A DNA stretch of 64,000 bases from Paenibacillus peoriae KCTC 3763 (GTDB taxonomy: Bacteria > Bacillota > Bacilli > Paenibacillales > Paenibacillaceae). Below are positions 1-11,290 of this stretch, piece after piece (position 1 is the stretch's first letter; every line of letters begins with the position of its first letter). The stretch is from contig NZ_AGFX01000016.1 of assembly GCF_000236805.1 (NCBI RefSeq), positions 62,001 to 126,000 on the forward strand, read 5' to 3'. Made by a program: the position numbers and the translations under genes. The notes beneath the pieces were generated by a model, which worked only from the letters and a program-made list of their open reading frames with translations, did not search any database and had not been told where the DNA came from.

Positions 1-292
1 TTTTCATAGTAATGCCACAGCTTTGAATATCCTCGGCCGCCTGAATGGCTATATTTTGCGGAGTCATCGCGCCTAATTTCTCCTGCATTCTTGCCCATAT
101 GGCTTCAACCGCCTTGGCAGAAATAAGCTGCCCAACAATGGCATGAACAAGCGCCGCGAACAGATCGGGAATGACCACCCGTTCCACTTTGCCCATTTGT
201 GACATAGCTGCGCCAAGTACGGCATCTGCGTTTTTCAGATAATGGATTTCCTTTTCCCCATAGTCAAAGTTTTTGGTGATTACAGTTTGCAT
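1..292 (-). CDS. alkA: DNA-3-methyladenine glycosylase II, N-terminal part
   Basis: Base-excision repair glycosylase that removes alkylated purines. Only the first 97 codons are in the window, from ATG at 292; the gene runs off the left edge. The visible N-terminus reads MQTVITKNFDYGEKEIHYL and continues into a helical stretch (AALVHAIVGQLISAKAVEAI) typical of the HhH-GPD glycosylase fold. It is the last visible gene of the adaA-ogt-radical SAM-alkA run, starting 24 bp after its upstream neighbour, so it is probably co-induced by methylation damage through AdaA. The catalytic Asp and the helix-hairpin-helix lie outside the window, so the family call rests on the N-terminal domain and the operon context. 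Confidence 0.82.
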   Translation of the reverse strand, partial: MQTVITKNFDYGEKEIHYLKNADAVLGAAMSQMGKVERVVIPDLFAALVHAIVGQLISAKAVEAIWARMQEKLGAMTPQNIAIQAAEDIQSCGITMK

Positions 293-315
293 TAGCTCTC
301 CCTCTTCAACCCAAA

Positions 316-1137
316 TCAGGGTTCAAACCCTTCCTTGCTCACATAGAGCTGTTCTTCCGGGAAAATGTGGAGAAAACGCTCATAAACCATTTTGTAAGCA
401 GCCGGGTGATACCAAGCCTCCAGGCCCAACGACTCGTACAACGCACCCATATTTAAGCTTCGTGTCCGCCTTCCTCCACTGCCGTCCCCCATAAAATAAT
501 CATCAATACAGACACGGTTGACCAGAGGCCAGAGCTTATCTGCAAAATACTCGCTGCTTGGAAGTATGGGAGCGATGGTGGCCTGCACTGGTACTCCTGC
601 TTCTTGTAACAGTTGCAGTGTTTTAAAACGGGCCTGTATGGGAGGAGCATCCGGTGTAAAATGCTTGCGGATATCCTCACGATCTGTTTCGATCGTCATA
701 CTCACCCGTACGTGGTCCTCTAATTGGAGCAGTAAATCAGCATCCCGTCGTACAAGCGGACTGCGCGTCTGTACCAACAGGAAATCCGGCGGATCTTCCA
801 CCATCACTTCCAGTAATGAACGGGTCACCTCTTCCTTGTACTCGACAGGTTGATAAGGGTCCGTGCTGGACGACATAAAAATCGTGACTTTACCTTTTGA
901 TTTGGCCCTGCGAAGCTCCTTGCGAAGAATATCTGCCGCCTGATTTTTGATATCTACCCATGTCCCCCAAGCTTCCTTCCGGAACGTAGAGACAGGCAAT
1001 TGGCGCACATAGCAATACGAGCAGCCAAAGATACAGCCTGTATACGGGTTTAACGAGTGTGTATACCCTGACAGGAAGCCTGTCCCTTTATTCAGAAGAG
1101 TCTTGGGATTTTTGTAAAAATACTCATTTTTCATCAT
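316..1137 (-). CDS. SPL-like radical SAM protein
   Basis: Radical S-adenosylmethionine protein of 273 residues. The iron-sulfur binding motif CX3CX2C is visible as GCIFGCSYCY near residue 36-45, preceded by GYTHSLNPYTG, a context typical of the spore-photoproduct-lyase-like/Rv2578c group. The downstream SSSTDPYQPVE and VQTRSPLVRRD segments fit the partial TIM barrel. The ATG at 1137 overlaps the ogt stop by four bases, so the two are translationally coupled. Its presence inside an alkylation-repair operon suggests a role in DNA or nucleotide repair. The substrate is unknown, and true spore photoproduct lyase is usually longer (about 340 residues), so I do not call it SplB. Confidence 0.8.
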   Translation of the reverse strand: MMKNEYFYKNPKTLLNKGTGFLSGYTHSLNPYTGCIFGCSYCYVRQLPVSTFRKEAWGTWVDIKNQAADILRKELRRAKSKGKVTIFMSSSTDPYQPVEYKEEVTRSLLEVMVEDPPDFLLVQTRSPLVRRDADLLLQLEDHVRVSMTIETDREDIRKHFTPDAPPIQARFKTLQLLQEAGVPVQATIAPILPSSEYFADKLWPLVNRVCIDDYFMGDGSGGRRTRSLNMGALYESLGLEAWYHPAAYKMVYERFLHIFPEEQLYVSKEGFEP

Positions 1138-1652
1138 TCGCCTCGTTCGAGGTGTAAGAGCTTTACTTTCATGTCCAAACCGCCGCGATATCCGGTCAAA
1201 GCCCCATTTTTACCGATAACCCGGTGGCATGGAACGGTAATCAAAATCGGATTAGCACCGATCGCAGCTCCCACCGCACGAACAGATGCAGGCTTTTGGA
1301 TCGCATGGGCAATATCTGAGTAAGATTGTGTTTCCCCATACGGAATGTCACACAACGCGTTCCACACCGCCATTTGGAACGCAGTTCCTTGAAAGTCAGA
1401 CGGGATGGTAAAATTTGTGCGCTCTCCTTGAAAATATTCAATCAGCTCCTTGGCATAGGGCTGTAAGAACATCGGATCTTCAACTAAAGAACTACCGGGA
1501 AACCGATTCCCTGCCCATGAAATCAATTCCGCCACAGGTTGATTGGGCGAGCCTACATAACATAGTCCTTTAGATGTGGCTGCAATATATAAATTCCAAT
1601 CCTCATGGGTCAACAATGACCAATAGATCTTCTTATTCGTGTGATTTCCCAT
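1134..1652 (-). CDS. ogt: methylated-DNA--[protein]-cysteine S-methyltransferase
   Basis: Suicide repair enzyme that moves the methyl group from O6-methylguanine to its own cysteine. The active-site motif PCHRVIG is intact (ITVPCHRVIGKNG), followed by the expected GYRGGLDMKVKLLHLE C-terminus. I chose ATG 1652 (MGNHTNKK) because a GGAGG lies eight bases upstream; an in-frame ATG at 1667 has no such site. It overlaps the end of adaA by 20 bases, the usual adaA-adaB arrangement of Bacillales, so it is probably expressed with and induced by AdaA. Length of 172 residues is normal for the family. Confidence 0.92.
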   Translation of the reverse strand: MGNHTNKKIYWSLLTHEDWNLYIAATSKGLCYVGSPNQPVAELISWAGNRFPGSSLVEDPMFLQPYAKELIEYFQGERTNFTIPSDFQGTAFQMAVWNALCDIPYGETQSYSDIAHAIQKPASVRAVGAAIGANPILITVPCHRVIGKNGALTGYRGGLDMKVKLLHLERGE

Positions 1653-2238
1653 GCTGTATACCTCCACTTTGTGCTTCTTTGGATTTGAGCTGACGATATT
1701 GCAACGGAGTGCAGCCCATATTCTTTTTAAATAACGTAATAAAGTAAGGCGTATTGGACAAACCTACGCTCTTCCCCACTTCCGCCACTGACTTATCCGA
1801 GCCAATGAGCTGTTTCTTGGCTTGCGCCAATCGGGTTTGTTGAATATATTCCATCGGAGTTTTATGCATAATCCGCTTGAAGGTACGATGTAAATGATAT
1901 GGGCTTCCATGACTTATTTCAGCAAGAATGTGTAGTGTTAGGTCTTCCATATAGTGAGAATTCACATATTCTGCAACCCATGCCATCCATTCATGATCAG
2001 GCAAACGCTGTCCTGTTGGTCTGCATCTTTTGCATGGACGAAATTGCTCTGCCAAAGCCTGCTCTGCTGTTTTAAATACACGAATGTTTTCCCTTTTCGG
2101 AGGGCGGGATTTGCAGGAGGGGCGACAAAATATGCCGGTTGTCTTCACAGCGTACCAGAATACGCCGTCATAAGACTTGTCATTTTCTACAATAGCTCTC
2201 CACATGTCCTCAGTTATAGATAAATCAGATGTTCCCAT
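1633..2238 (-). CDS. adaA: AdaA methylphosphotriester-DNA methyltransferase / AraC-type activator
   Basis: Sensor and activator of the adaptive response. The N-terminal Ada zinc domain (about residues 10-80) carries the four zinc cysteines in GIFCRPSCKSRPP and FRPCKRCRP; the first accepts the methyl group from methylphosphotriesters and turns the protein into an activator. Residues about 85-190 form an AraC-type double helix-turn-helix (VAEVGKSVGLSNTPYFITLF). At 201 residues it matches B. subtilis AdaA and lacks the fused O6-methylguanine domain of E. coli Ada, which is encoded by the next gene. It heads the operon and probably autoregulates it. Confidence 0.93.
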   Translation of the reverse strand: MGTSDLSITEDMWRAIVENDKSYDGVFWYAVKTTGIFCRPSCKSRPPKRENIRVFKTAEQALAEQFRPCKRCRPTGQRLPDHEWMAWVAEYVNSHYMEDLTLHILAEISHGSPYHLHRTFKRIMHKTPMEYIQQTRLAQAKKQLIGSDKSVAEVGKSVGLSNTPYFITLFKKNMGCTPLQYRQLKSKEAQSGGIQHGKSHE

Positions 2239-2273
2239 TCAAATCACCTCTCTTGTACAATGCGGCCTCCCAC

Positions 2274-2279
2274 ATTATA
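2274..2279 (-). promoter_or_regulatory. -10 box of ada operon
   Basis: On the minus strand TATAAT lies about 35 bases before the adaA start, followed by a GAGAGGTGA ribosome site. No good -35 hexamer sits 17 bases upstream, as expected for a promoter that needs methylated AdaA for activation. The exact operator cannot be read with confidence. Confidence 0.5.
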
Positions 2280-2388
2280 AACCAAATAGTGAACGTATGT
2301 ACCCCTTTTGGAATGTAAAGGCAAGATAACGAAAAAAAGATGACTCCAATAGAGCCACCTTAGACTTGATCTTACTTGTCTGTCTTCC

Positions 2389-3906
2389 TTAGGCTTGAAG
2401 CTTGCCCGGTTCAGCGGTAATCGTCAACTCATCAGCAGGTTGGCGGTATCCCTTTGACCAATACTCAGCATTTGGAATCCCCGCCTTCTCCGGGTCGAAT
2501 ACCGGATCTAGCCCCTGCTTTTGCTGCCGTTCGTAATCCTTAAGCACGCGGAAGGCAGGCTTGGCCAGCAGAATCATGGCGATTAGATTTACCCAGAGCA
2601 TAATGCCGACGCCCATATCCCCCAAGGTCCACGCCAACGCTGATTCCTTGACCACCGTTCCGTAGAAGGTCGAGCCCAGAATAACCAGCTTTAGGACGAA
2701 CATGGGCCATTTGGCTTTGTGGTCGGCAACGAGATAGGCCATATTCGTTTCTGCAATGTAGTAATAAGCGATGATGGTCGTAAATGCGAAAAAGAACAAT
2801 GTAATCGCCAGCAGACTGGAGCCGAAGCCCGGAAACACCGACTCTATAGCAGCCTGCGTATATTGGGTTCCTTCTTCGATGCCAGGGAGATTGTGTACAA
2901 TATAATCGCCGCCGGGTCCTTTTACATTATACATGCCTGTGAAGAGAACCATGAAAGCCGTAGACGTACACACCAAGAAGGTATCTACGTATACGGAAAA
3001 TGCCTGAACCAGCCCCTGTTTTGCCGGATGAGAAACTTCCGCAGCGGCTGCCGGATGCGCACCAGAGCCTTGTCCGGCTTCGTTGGAATAAATCCCCCGC
3101 TTTACGCCCCAGGCAATCGCCGTCCCTGCCATACCGCCAAACACAGAATCCACGCCAAAGGCACTGCGAAAAATCAGCGAAAATACGCCAGGAAGCGCAG
3201 TAATATTCGTCATCATAATATAGAAGGAAATGAGAATGTAGCCAAGTGCCATAAACGGAATGACAATCTGAGCGACATTGGCAATCCTTTTTACACCGCC
3301 AAAAATAATAAGTGCCAGCAAAGCGACTACTAAAATCCCTGAGAACTTCATATCCATCCCAAACGAACTATGGAATGCTACAGCGATCGAGTTCGATTGG
3401 GTTCCTGGCATAAGCAAGCACATAGCCACCAACGCGACAACCGCAAAAATGACGGCAAACCATTTTAAGCCCGTTCCTTTTTCGATATAAAAGGCTGGGC
3501 CGCCTCGGTACAGACCATCACGCTTTACCTTATATACTTGAGCCAGTGTGGATTCAACAAAGGCTGTAGCCGATCCGATAAAGGCCATGACCCACATCCA
3601 AAATATCGCCCCCGGTCCGCCCATACCGACAGCCAAAGCAATACCTGCTATATTCCCCGTCCCTACACGCCCTGATAGTGCCATTGTAAAAGCCTGAAAG
3701 GAGGATACACCTGCCTCAGAGCTTTTCCCTTTAAATACCAAGCGAATCATCTCTTTAAGATGCCTGATTTGCAGGAATCGAGTCATGATTGAAAATAACA
3801 AGCCCACGCCCAAGCACACATATACCACCGGATTACTCCAGATGATGCTATTCACTGCTTCTGCCCATTTCTCTAACATTCCTTGCCTTTCCCCCTGATC
3901 AGTCAA
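2389..3906 (-). CDS. alanine/glycine:cation symporter (AGCS family)
   Basis: Sodium- or proton-coupled alanine/glycine importer of the inner membrane, 505 residues with about ten or eleven hydrophobic helices. Family hallmarks are the early GRVGTGNIAGIALAVGMGGP segment and the GVKRGIYSNEAGQGSGAHPA stretch, both characteristic of AlsT/DagA-like proteins. It is monocistronic, with its own promoter at 3954-3982. Start at 3906 gives MTDQGERQGMLEKW; an internal Met at residue 10 is an alternative start closer to family N-termini. Which amino acid is moved cannot be told from sequence. Confidence 0.92.
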   Translation of the reverse strand: MTDQGERQGMLEKWAEAVNSIIWSNPVVYVCLGVGLLFSIMTRFLQIRHLKEMIRLVFKGKSSEAGVSSFQAFTMALSGRVGTGNIAGIALAVGMGGPGAIFWMWVMAFIGSATAFVESTLAQVYKVKRDGLYRGGPAFYIEKGTGLKWFAVIFAVVALVAMCLLMPGTQSNSIAVAFHSSFGMDMKFSGILVVALLALIIFGGVKRIANVAQIVIPFMALGYILISFYIMMTNITALPGVFSLIFRSAFGVDSVFGGMAGTAIAWGVKRGIYSNEAGQGSGAHPAAAAEVSHPAKQGLVQAFSVYVDTFLVCTSTAFMVLFTGMYNVKGPGGDYIVHNLPGIEEGTQYTQAAIESVFPGFGSSLLAITLFFFAFTTIIAYYYIAETNMAYLVADHKAKWPMFVLKLVILGSTFYGTVVKESALAWTLGDMGVGIMLWVNLIAMILLAKPAFRVLKDYERQQKQGLDPVFDPEKAGIPNAEYWSKGYRQPADELTITAEPGKLQA

Positions 3907-3953
3907 TAAAATTCCGGTCTATTTTTCCAGTGAATTTGTATAATTACAAAAAA

Positions 3954-3982
3954 ATTATAGATTAGATTGTATCACCATACAA
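3954..3982 (-). promoter_or_regulatory. sigma-A promoter of the alanine symporter gene
   Basis: On the minus strand TTGTAT (3977-3982) and TATAAT (3954-3959) are separated by 17 bases, about 50 bases upstream of the symporter start. A near-palindrome TTGACAATATGTCAA just upstream (around 4002-4016) could be an operator. Confidence 0.6.
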
Positions 3983-4045
3983 GTTAATTTAATTGACATA
4001 TTGTCAATTACAGATGGACTTATCGGCTACATAAATGACGACAAA

Positions 4046-4084
4046 AAAGCTCTGATGATCCGGGATGTGGATCATCAGAGCTTT
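4046..4084 (-). terminator. intrinsic terminator after bglP
   Basis: Perfect 16-bp stem (AAAGCTCTGATGATCC and its complement) with a 7-base loop, followed on the minus strand by a T run. It lies 14 bases beyond the bglP stop codon. Confidence 0.9.
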
Positions 4085-4097
4085 GTCCTTAAGACAT

Positions 4098-6005
<1,908 letters not shown>

Positions 6006-6034
6006 CTAAGGGCATTTTACATATTTAGGCACAC

Positions 6035-6124
6035 AAAAAACCTAAGCCTTGAAAAATAGTGGGCCATTGGTGTCCCGCGATTTTTCATGACTTAGGTTTT
6101 GCCTGCATAACCAGTAACAATCCC
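6035..6124 (-). promoter_or_regulatory. LicT-responsive RAT antiterminator and overlapping terminator before bglP
   Basis: On the minus strand a RAT element beginning GGGATTGTTACTGGTTATG (ending at 6124, followed by CAGGCAAAACCTAAG) overlaps the 5' arm of a terminator whose stem pairs AACCTAAG with CTTAGGTT and ends in a T run near 6036. When LicT binds the RAT the terminator cannot form. The match to the BglG/LicT RAT class is very close. Confidence 0.9.
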
Positions 6125-6237
6125 AGTTAAAACTTATTAAATTCCTGTTGTTCTCATAATACAATTAATCTTACATATTTGTCAACAAAAACATTTAACC
6201 CTATATTTTTGATTCATTTTCGTTGAAAGAATTCGAC

Positions 6238-7068
6238 TTATCTATTCACCACACGTTCAATATGCACCGTCAGATACAACTTTTCTTCATTCGTCAATTC
6301 GTGATTGTATTCTTTTTTCACAAAAGCTCCAATTTTCTCGGTACAGGCGGCCGCTTCTCTGTGCTTTTCCTTAATCATATCGTACAAATGGTCATAGTTA
6401 TTTTCATAGTGATTCCCCTTAAATACGCGCTGGGCGAAAAATTTCAAATGCGTAATAAAACGGAAATAACTCAGAGAATCCTCGTCAAAATCGACCTTAA
6501 AATGATATTTGGCGATATTGATAATCTGCTGGATAAACTTTGTAATACTCATGGTGGTAATGACTTCTTCGTTCATTTCAGCATTCACGATGTGAATCGC
6601 AATAAAAGCCGCTTCGTCTACAGGCAGTTCAATGCCGAGTCTTTGTTTGATTTGTTCCAGCGTTTTCAGACCAATTGCAAATTCTTCTTTGTATAGCTGC
6701 TTAACTTCCCACAATAACGCGTTTTTGATCTCTAATCCTTGCTGGTATCTTTCCACGGCGAAATTGATATGGTCGGTCAAAGAAACATAAATATTTTCGT
6801 TCAGCTTTCTGTTCAGATTATGCTTGGCGTCATTAATGATTTCTTCCACAATCACAATCAAATCAAGCGGAACTTCACGCAGCAGCATTTTGAAGTTATC
6901 GGACGTCTGCTTGTTTTTCAGAGCAAATACCTTCTGAATTCTGGTTTCGTCCACTTTGTCTCCAGGCTTTTTCTTAAATGCAATCCCCCGTCCCATCACC
7001 ACAAGTTCCGTGCCGTCGGACTGGTAGACACTAATTACATTGTTGTTAATGACCTTTGCTATATTCAT
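6238..7068 (-). CDS. licT: BglG/LicT family transcription antiterminator
   Basis: RNA-binding antiterminator that opens the terminators before the PTS and glucosidase genes. Residues 1-55 (MNIAKVINNNVISVYQ, KPGDKVDE) form the CAT RNA-binding domain. Two PTS regulation domains follow, each with conserved His (LTDHINFAVER in PRD1; FIAIHIVNAEMNEE and LTVHIERVVNR in PRD2) whose phosphorylation by the PTS sets activity. ATG 7068 with GGGGGATCGAG in front is the start; a longer reading frame to 7167 overlaps the leader hairpin. It has its own RAT switch (7135-7219), so it probably autoregulates. Confidence 0.93.
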   Translation of the reverse strand: MNIAKVINNNVISVYQSDGTELVVMGRGIAFKKKPGDKVDETRIQKVFALKNKQTSDNFKMLLREVPLDLIVIVEEIINDAKHNLNRKLNENIYVSLTDHINFAVERYQQGLEIKNALLWEVKQLYKEEFAIGLKTLEQIKQRLGIELPVDEAAFIAIHIVNAEMNEEVITTMSITKFIQQIINIAKYHFKVDFDEDSLSYFRFITHLKFFAQRVFKGNHYENNYDHLYDMIKEKHREAAACTEKIGAFVKKEYNHELTNEEKLYLTVHIERVVNR

Positions 7069-7134
7069 CTCGATCCCCCGTTCTATATGCCAGCAAGAGC
7101 CACACCTATTCCATCCTTTAATTGCAAACAGAAA

Positions 7135-7219
7135 AAAAACCAAAGCGCAGCAAATAAACAAGACCATAAAATCTGCTTATTCGTGGCTTAGGTTTTGCCT
7201 GCTACGCAGTAACAATCCT
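7135..7219 (-). promoter_or_regulatory. RAT antiterminator/terminator in the licT leader
   Basis: Minus strand: a RAT of the AGGATTGTTACTGCGTAGC type (7186-7219, continuing CAGGCAAAACCTAAGCC) is followed by a weaker terminator in which AAAACCTAAGC pairs imperfectly with GCTTTGGTTTT at 7135-7145 before a T run. This places licT under its own antitermination. Confidence 0.82.
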
Positions 7220-7240
7220 AAAAATGATGGAATTGCGTCA

Positions 7241-7277
7241 AGTATAGCCCGAAGAGGATTGATTGTCAACGCTTTCA
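7241..7277 (-). promoter_or_regulatory. licT promoter with overlapping catabolite-responsive element
   Basis: Minus strand: TTGACA (7264-7269), 17 bases, then TATACT (7241-7246), an almost ideal sigma-A promoter. The -35 is embedded in TGAAAGCGTTGACA (7264-7277), one mismatch from the CcpA cre consensus TGWAARCGYTWNCW, so glucose repression by CcpA is likely. Confidence 0.75.
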
Positions 7278-7343
7278 CCCAAGAAACGGAAACGGAAATC
7301 CCCGGAAATCCGGGGCATCCGATCCTGTTTACTTGTTGTACGA

Positions 7344-8912
<1,569 letters not shown>

Positions 8913-8939
8913 TGAAAAGGTAATACGTATTTGAACAAA

Positions 8940-8968
8940 ACTCTAACAAAGATTCGGGAGCCTGTCAA
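8940..8968 (-). promoter_or_regulatory. bglA promoter
   Basis: Minus strand: TTGACA (8963-8968), 17 bases, TAGAGT (8940-8945), about 30 bases before the RAT element. Confidence 0.65.
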
Positions 8969-9088
8969 ATTCATTTGATATGATAATTCGCAAATTCATC
9001 TTTACAGGAAGGTCCCTCCCTGTTCTTGAGTAGTAACGATGAATGAATTTCCGCTACTGGCGGAAAAGGCTTGGGTTTAGATCTCGGC

Positions 9089-9102
9089 TGTAAACCTTTA
9101 CA
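9089..9102 (+). promoter_or_regulatory. cre-like palindrome before the cellobiose PTS operon
   Basis: TGTAAACCTTTACA is a palindrome-like site one central mismatch from the CcpA cre consensus, 43 bases before the IIA start. A second cre-like string, TGGAAGCGTTCTCT, lies at 9833 between the IIB and IIC genes. Confidence 0.5.
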
Positions 9103-9145
9103 CTGAATCTGTAAGCTAAAGAGAAAAAAGCATGAGGTGAAAGAG

Positions 9146-9499
9146 ATGGATGAGTATCAGGAAATCATAATGGGAATTATAACCAATGCAGGCGTTGCCA
9201 AGAGTAAAGCGATGGAAGCGATCGCGCTGGCTCAAAAAGGTCACACACAGCAGGCGGCAGAACGGCTTGAAGAAGGCAAAGCCGAGTTGGTGAAAGCGCA
9301 TAAATTACAAACGAGGCTGATTCAACAGGAAGCGGGCGGAACCGTCCACGAAATCACACTGCTAATGGTGCATGCTCAAGATCACCTGATGTCGGCCATC
9401 ACAACTAAAGATCTGGCTGGCCATATGATCGAGCTTTACGCCAGATTGAATCGCTATGAAGAAATCTCAAATCACACTTCAATCGGAGGGAACAATTAA
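9146..9499 (+). CDS. celC: PTS lactose/cellobiose-type IIA component
   Basis: Cytoplasmic phosphocarrier of the Lac-family PTS, passing phosphate from HPr to the IIB protein encoded next. The 117-residue all-helical protein shows the phospho-His region LMVHAQDHLM and the C-terminal HMIELYARL. I start at ATG 9146, eight bases after GAGG; an in-frame GTG at 9137 overlaps that ribosome site. Its stop overlaps the IIB start (TAATG), so the two are coupled. Naming follows cellobiose/lichenan systems (celC/licA); the true sugar is inferred only from family and neighbours. Confidence 0.9.
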   Translation: MDEYQEIIMGIITNAGVAKSKAMEAIALAQKGHTQQAAERLEEGKAELVKAHKLQTRLIQQEAGGTVHEITLLMVHAQDHLMSAITTKDLAGHMIELYARLNRYEEISNHTSIGGNN

Positions 9500-9798
9500 T
9501 GAAACAAATTACACTGGTATGTGCTGCTGGAATGTCTACAAGTATGTTGGTACAGAAAATGCAAAAGTCCGCCCAAGCGCAAAACCTTGAGGTTGAAATC
9601 AGAGCCACTTCCGAAGGTTCTTTTAAAGAATATGCTGACAAGACGGATGTGCTGCTGATTGGACCGCAGGTCGGCTATCTGGAGGACGATTTCAAGGCAA
9701 AATATGAACCTCAAGGCATGAAAGTAAGCGTTATCAACACGATGGATTACGGCATGATGAACGGTGAAAAGGTGCTGGGAGACGCGCTTAAGCTGTAA
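9499..9798 (+). CDS. celA: PTS cellobiose/lichenan-type IIB component
   Basis: Small phosphoryl-transfer protein of the Lac-family PTS. The phospho-cysteine is Cys8 in LVCAAGMSTSMLVQKM, the classic IIB-cellobiose P-loop. At 99 residues it has normal length. It receives phosphate from IIA (overlapping upstream gene) and passes it to the sugar bound by IIC. GGAGGG precedes its ATG by eight bases. A 96-base gap separates it from the IIC gene. Confidence 0.92.
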   Translation: MKQITLVCAAGMSTSMLVQKMQKSAQAQNLEVEIRATSEGSFKEYADKTDVLLIGPQVGYLEDDFKAKYEPQGMKVSVINTMDYGMMNGEKVLGDALKL

Positions 9799-9894
9799 AG
9801 CTCAAGGTCAGATGTTCACTCATCTGCCAGAATGGAAGCGTTCTCTCATTGGTTTTATAAGCAGATGAAAGTCTAAAGCAGGAGTTGAATAACT

Positions 9895-11199
9895 ATGGCC
9901 AACCAACAAAAATTCTCTCATAAGCTTCAAAAAGTAGCGGGCAAAATTCAGCAAAATCGTTACATGAGCGCAATTTCCAACGGGCTGATGTCCACCCTTC
10001 CTTTTCTGATTATCGGGGCATTTGCAACCCTCTTCTCTGCGCTTGCTTGGGAGCCTTACCAGAATCTCATTGCACCGGTGAAGGGTATAATCGGATTGGC
10101 ATCGACGATGACCACCGGCATCATTGCTCTGTATGCAGTATTTTTTATAGCCTACAGACTGGCGCAAGCTTTTGACAAGGACCCCCTTGTTCCGGCGGCA
10201 ACCGCCCTTCTCTCTTTTCTGATCGTCACACCGGTCCAGACCTTTGATAAAGTCCGGGCCCTGCCGCTTCAATGGCTCGGCGCACAGGGATTGTTCGTCG
10301 CCATGTTCGTCGGCTTGATTGCCGCACGGTTGTATATTTGGATTGTCGATCGCAATTGGACGATCAAAATGCCTGACGGGGTTCCGCCTACCGTTGTCAA
10401 AACCTTCTCCGGATTGATCCCGGCCGTCTTGGTAGCACTTGTGTTCGTCATCGTGGCCGGTCTGTTCATGCAGACTCCATTCGGTACGATTCACGATTTT
10501 ATCTACACCTATCTCCAAGTACCACTGGAAGGATTGGGTGGATCGCTCGGTGCTTTGATTATTGCGCTGATCATTATGCAGGCTCTGTGGATGTTCGGGA
10601 TTCACGGGGCAATTGTTACACTCGCTATCGTTAAACCGATCTGGATGAGCCTGGATCTGGCTAACCTTGATGCTTTCCAGGCAGGCACTCCGCTTCCGAA
10701 CGTGATCGGGCTGGCTTTTTGGTACATCTATTGCAACTATGCACCGATGCTCGGCTTCGCCCTGCTGTTGGTTTTCCTGGCCAAGAGCAAACAGCTTCGC
10801 ACCATCGGGAAGCTTGGTCTTCCGGGCACCTTTTTCTCGATTCACGAGCCAATGGTCTTCGGAATTCCAATCGTATTGAACCCGTTGCTGGCGATTCCGT
10901 TTGTCGTTACTCCTATCGTTTGTGCGGTACTTGGCTATATTGGCACCAACATCGGCTTGTTGCCGGCACCAATCGGGATTTATCCGGCTTTCGGCACCCC
11001 CATCTTTGCTCTGGGCTTCATCGAGGGCAGCTGGAGACTGGCCGCCGCACAACTGGTGCTAATTCCGATCAGTATGCTGATCTACTATCCGTTCTTTAGA
11101 GCGCTGGACAAACAGGCGCTGAATAAGGAGCGCGAAGCACAGGAGCAATTGGAACAACAGCAAGCGAGTGAAACCGCAGCAAGTCCTGTCATCTCATAA
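9895..11199 (+). CDS. celB: PTS cellobiose/lichenan-type IIC permease
   Basis: Membrane channel of the Lac-family PTS, 434 residues with about ten hydrophobic segments. Landmarks are the FGIHGAIVTLAI segment and FFSIHEPMVFGIPIVLNP, which carries the conserved His-Glu-Pro of EIIC. Residues after about 405 are a polar cytoplasmic tail rich in Glu and Gln. It completes an IIA-IIB-IIC operon in the usual order for this region. An open frame of 410 codons on the opposite strand is a codon-composition shadow. It is followed after 91 bases by a glycoside hydrolase gene, probably cotranscribed. Confidence 0.92.
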   Translation: MANQQKFSHKLQKVAGKIQQNRYMSAISNGLMSTLPFLIIGAFATLFSALAWEPYQNLIAPVKGIIGLASTMTTGIIALYAVFFIAYRLAQAFDKDPLVPAATALLSFLIVTPVQTFDKVRALPLQWLGAQGLFVAMFVGLIAARLYIWIVDRNWTIKMPDGVPPTVVKTFSGLIPAVLVALVFVIVAGLFMQTPFGTIHDFIYTYLQVPLEGLGGSLGALIIALIIMQALWMFGIHGAIVTLAIVKPIWMSLDLANLDAFQAGTPLPNVIGLAFWYIYCNYAPMLGFALLLVFLAKSKQLRTIGKLGLPGTFFSIHEPMVFGIPIVLNPLLAIPFVVTPIVCAVLGYIGTNIGLLPAPIGIYPAFGTPIFALGFIEGSWRLAAAQLVLIPISMLIYYPFFRALDKQALNKEREAQEQLEQQQASETAASPVIS

Positions 11200-11290
11200 T
11201 AGTAAAATAGTAAAATAGAAAAAAAAGCAGAAACGGCGGACGGCAAACGATCGCCGTTTCTGCCATTACAACCGTTAGGAGAGGAAACTT

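Noticed and set aside
2719-3333. 204-codon open frame opposite the alanine symporter
   Set aside because: Shadow of a membrane protein gene, basic composition, no family.
9820-11052. 410-codon open frame on the minus strand
   Set aside because: It lies opposite the IIC permease gene, is extremely rich in Gln, Arg, His and Asp, and lacks any domain; a composition shadow of the membrane protein.
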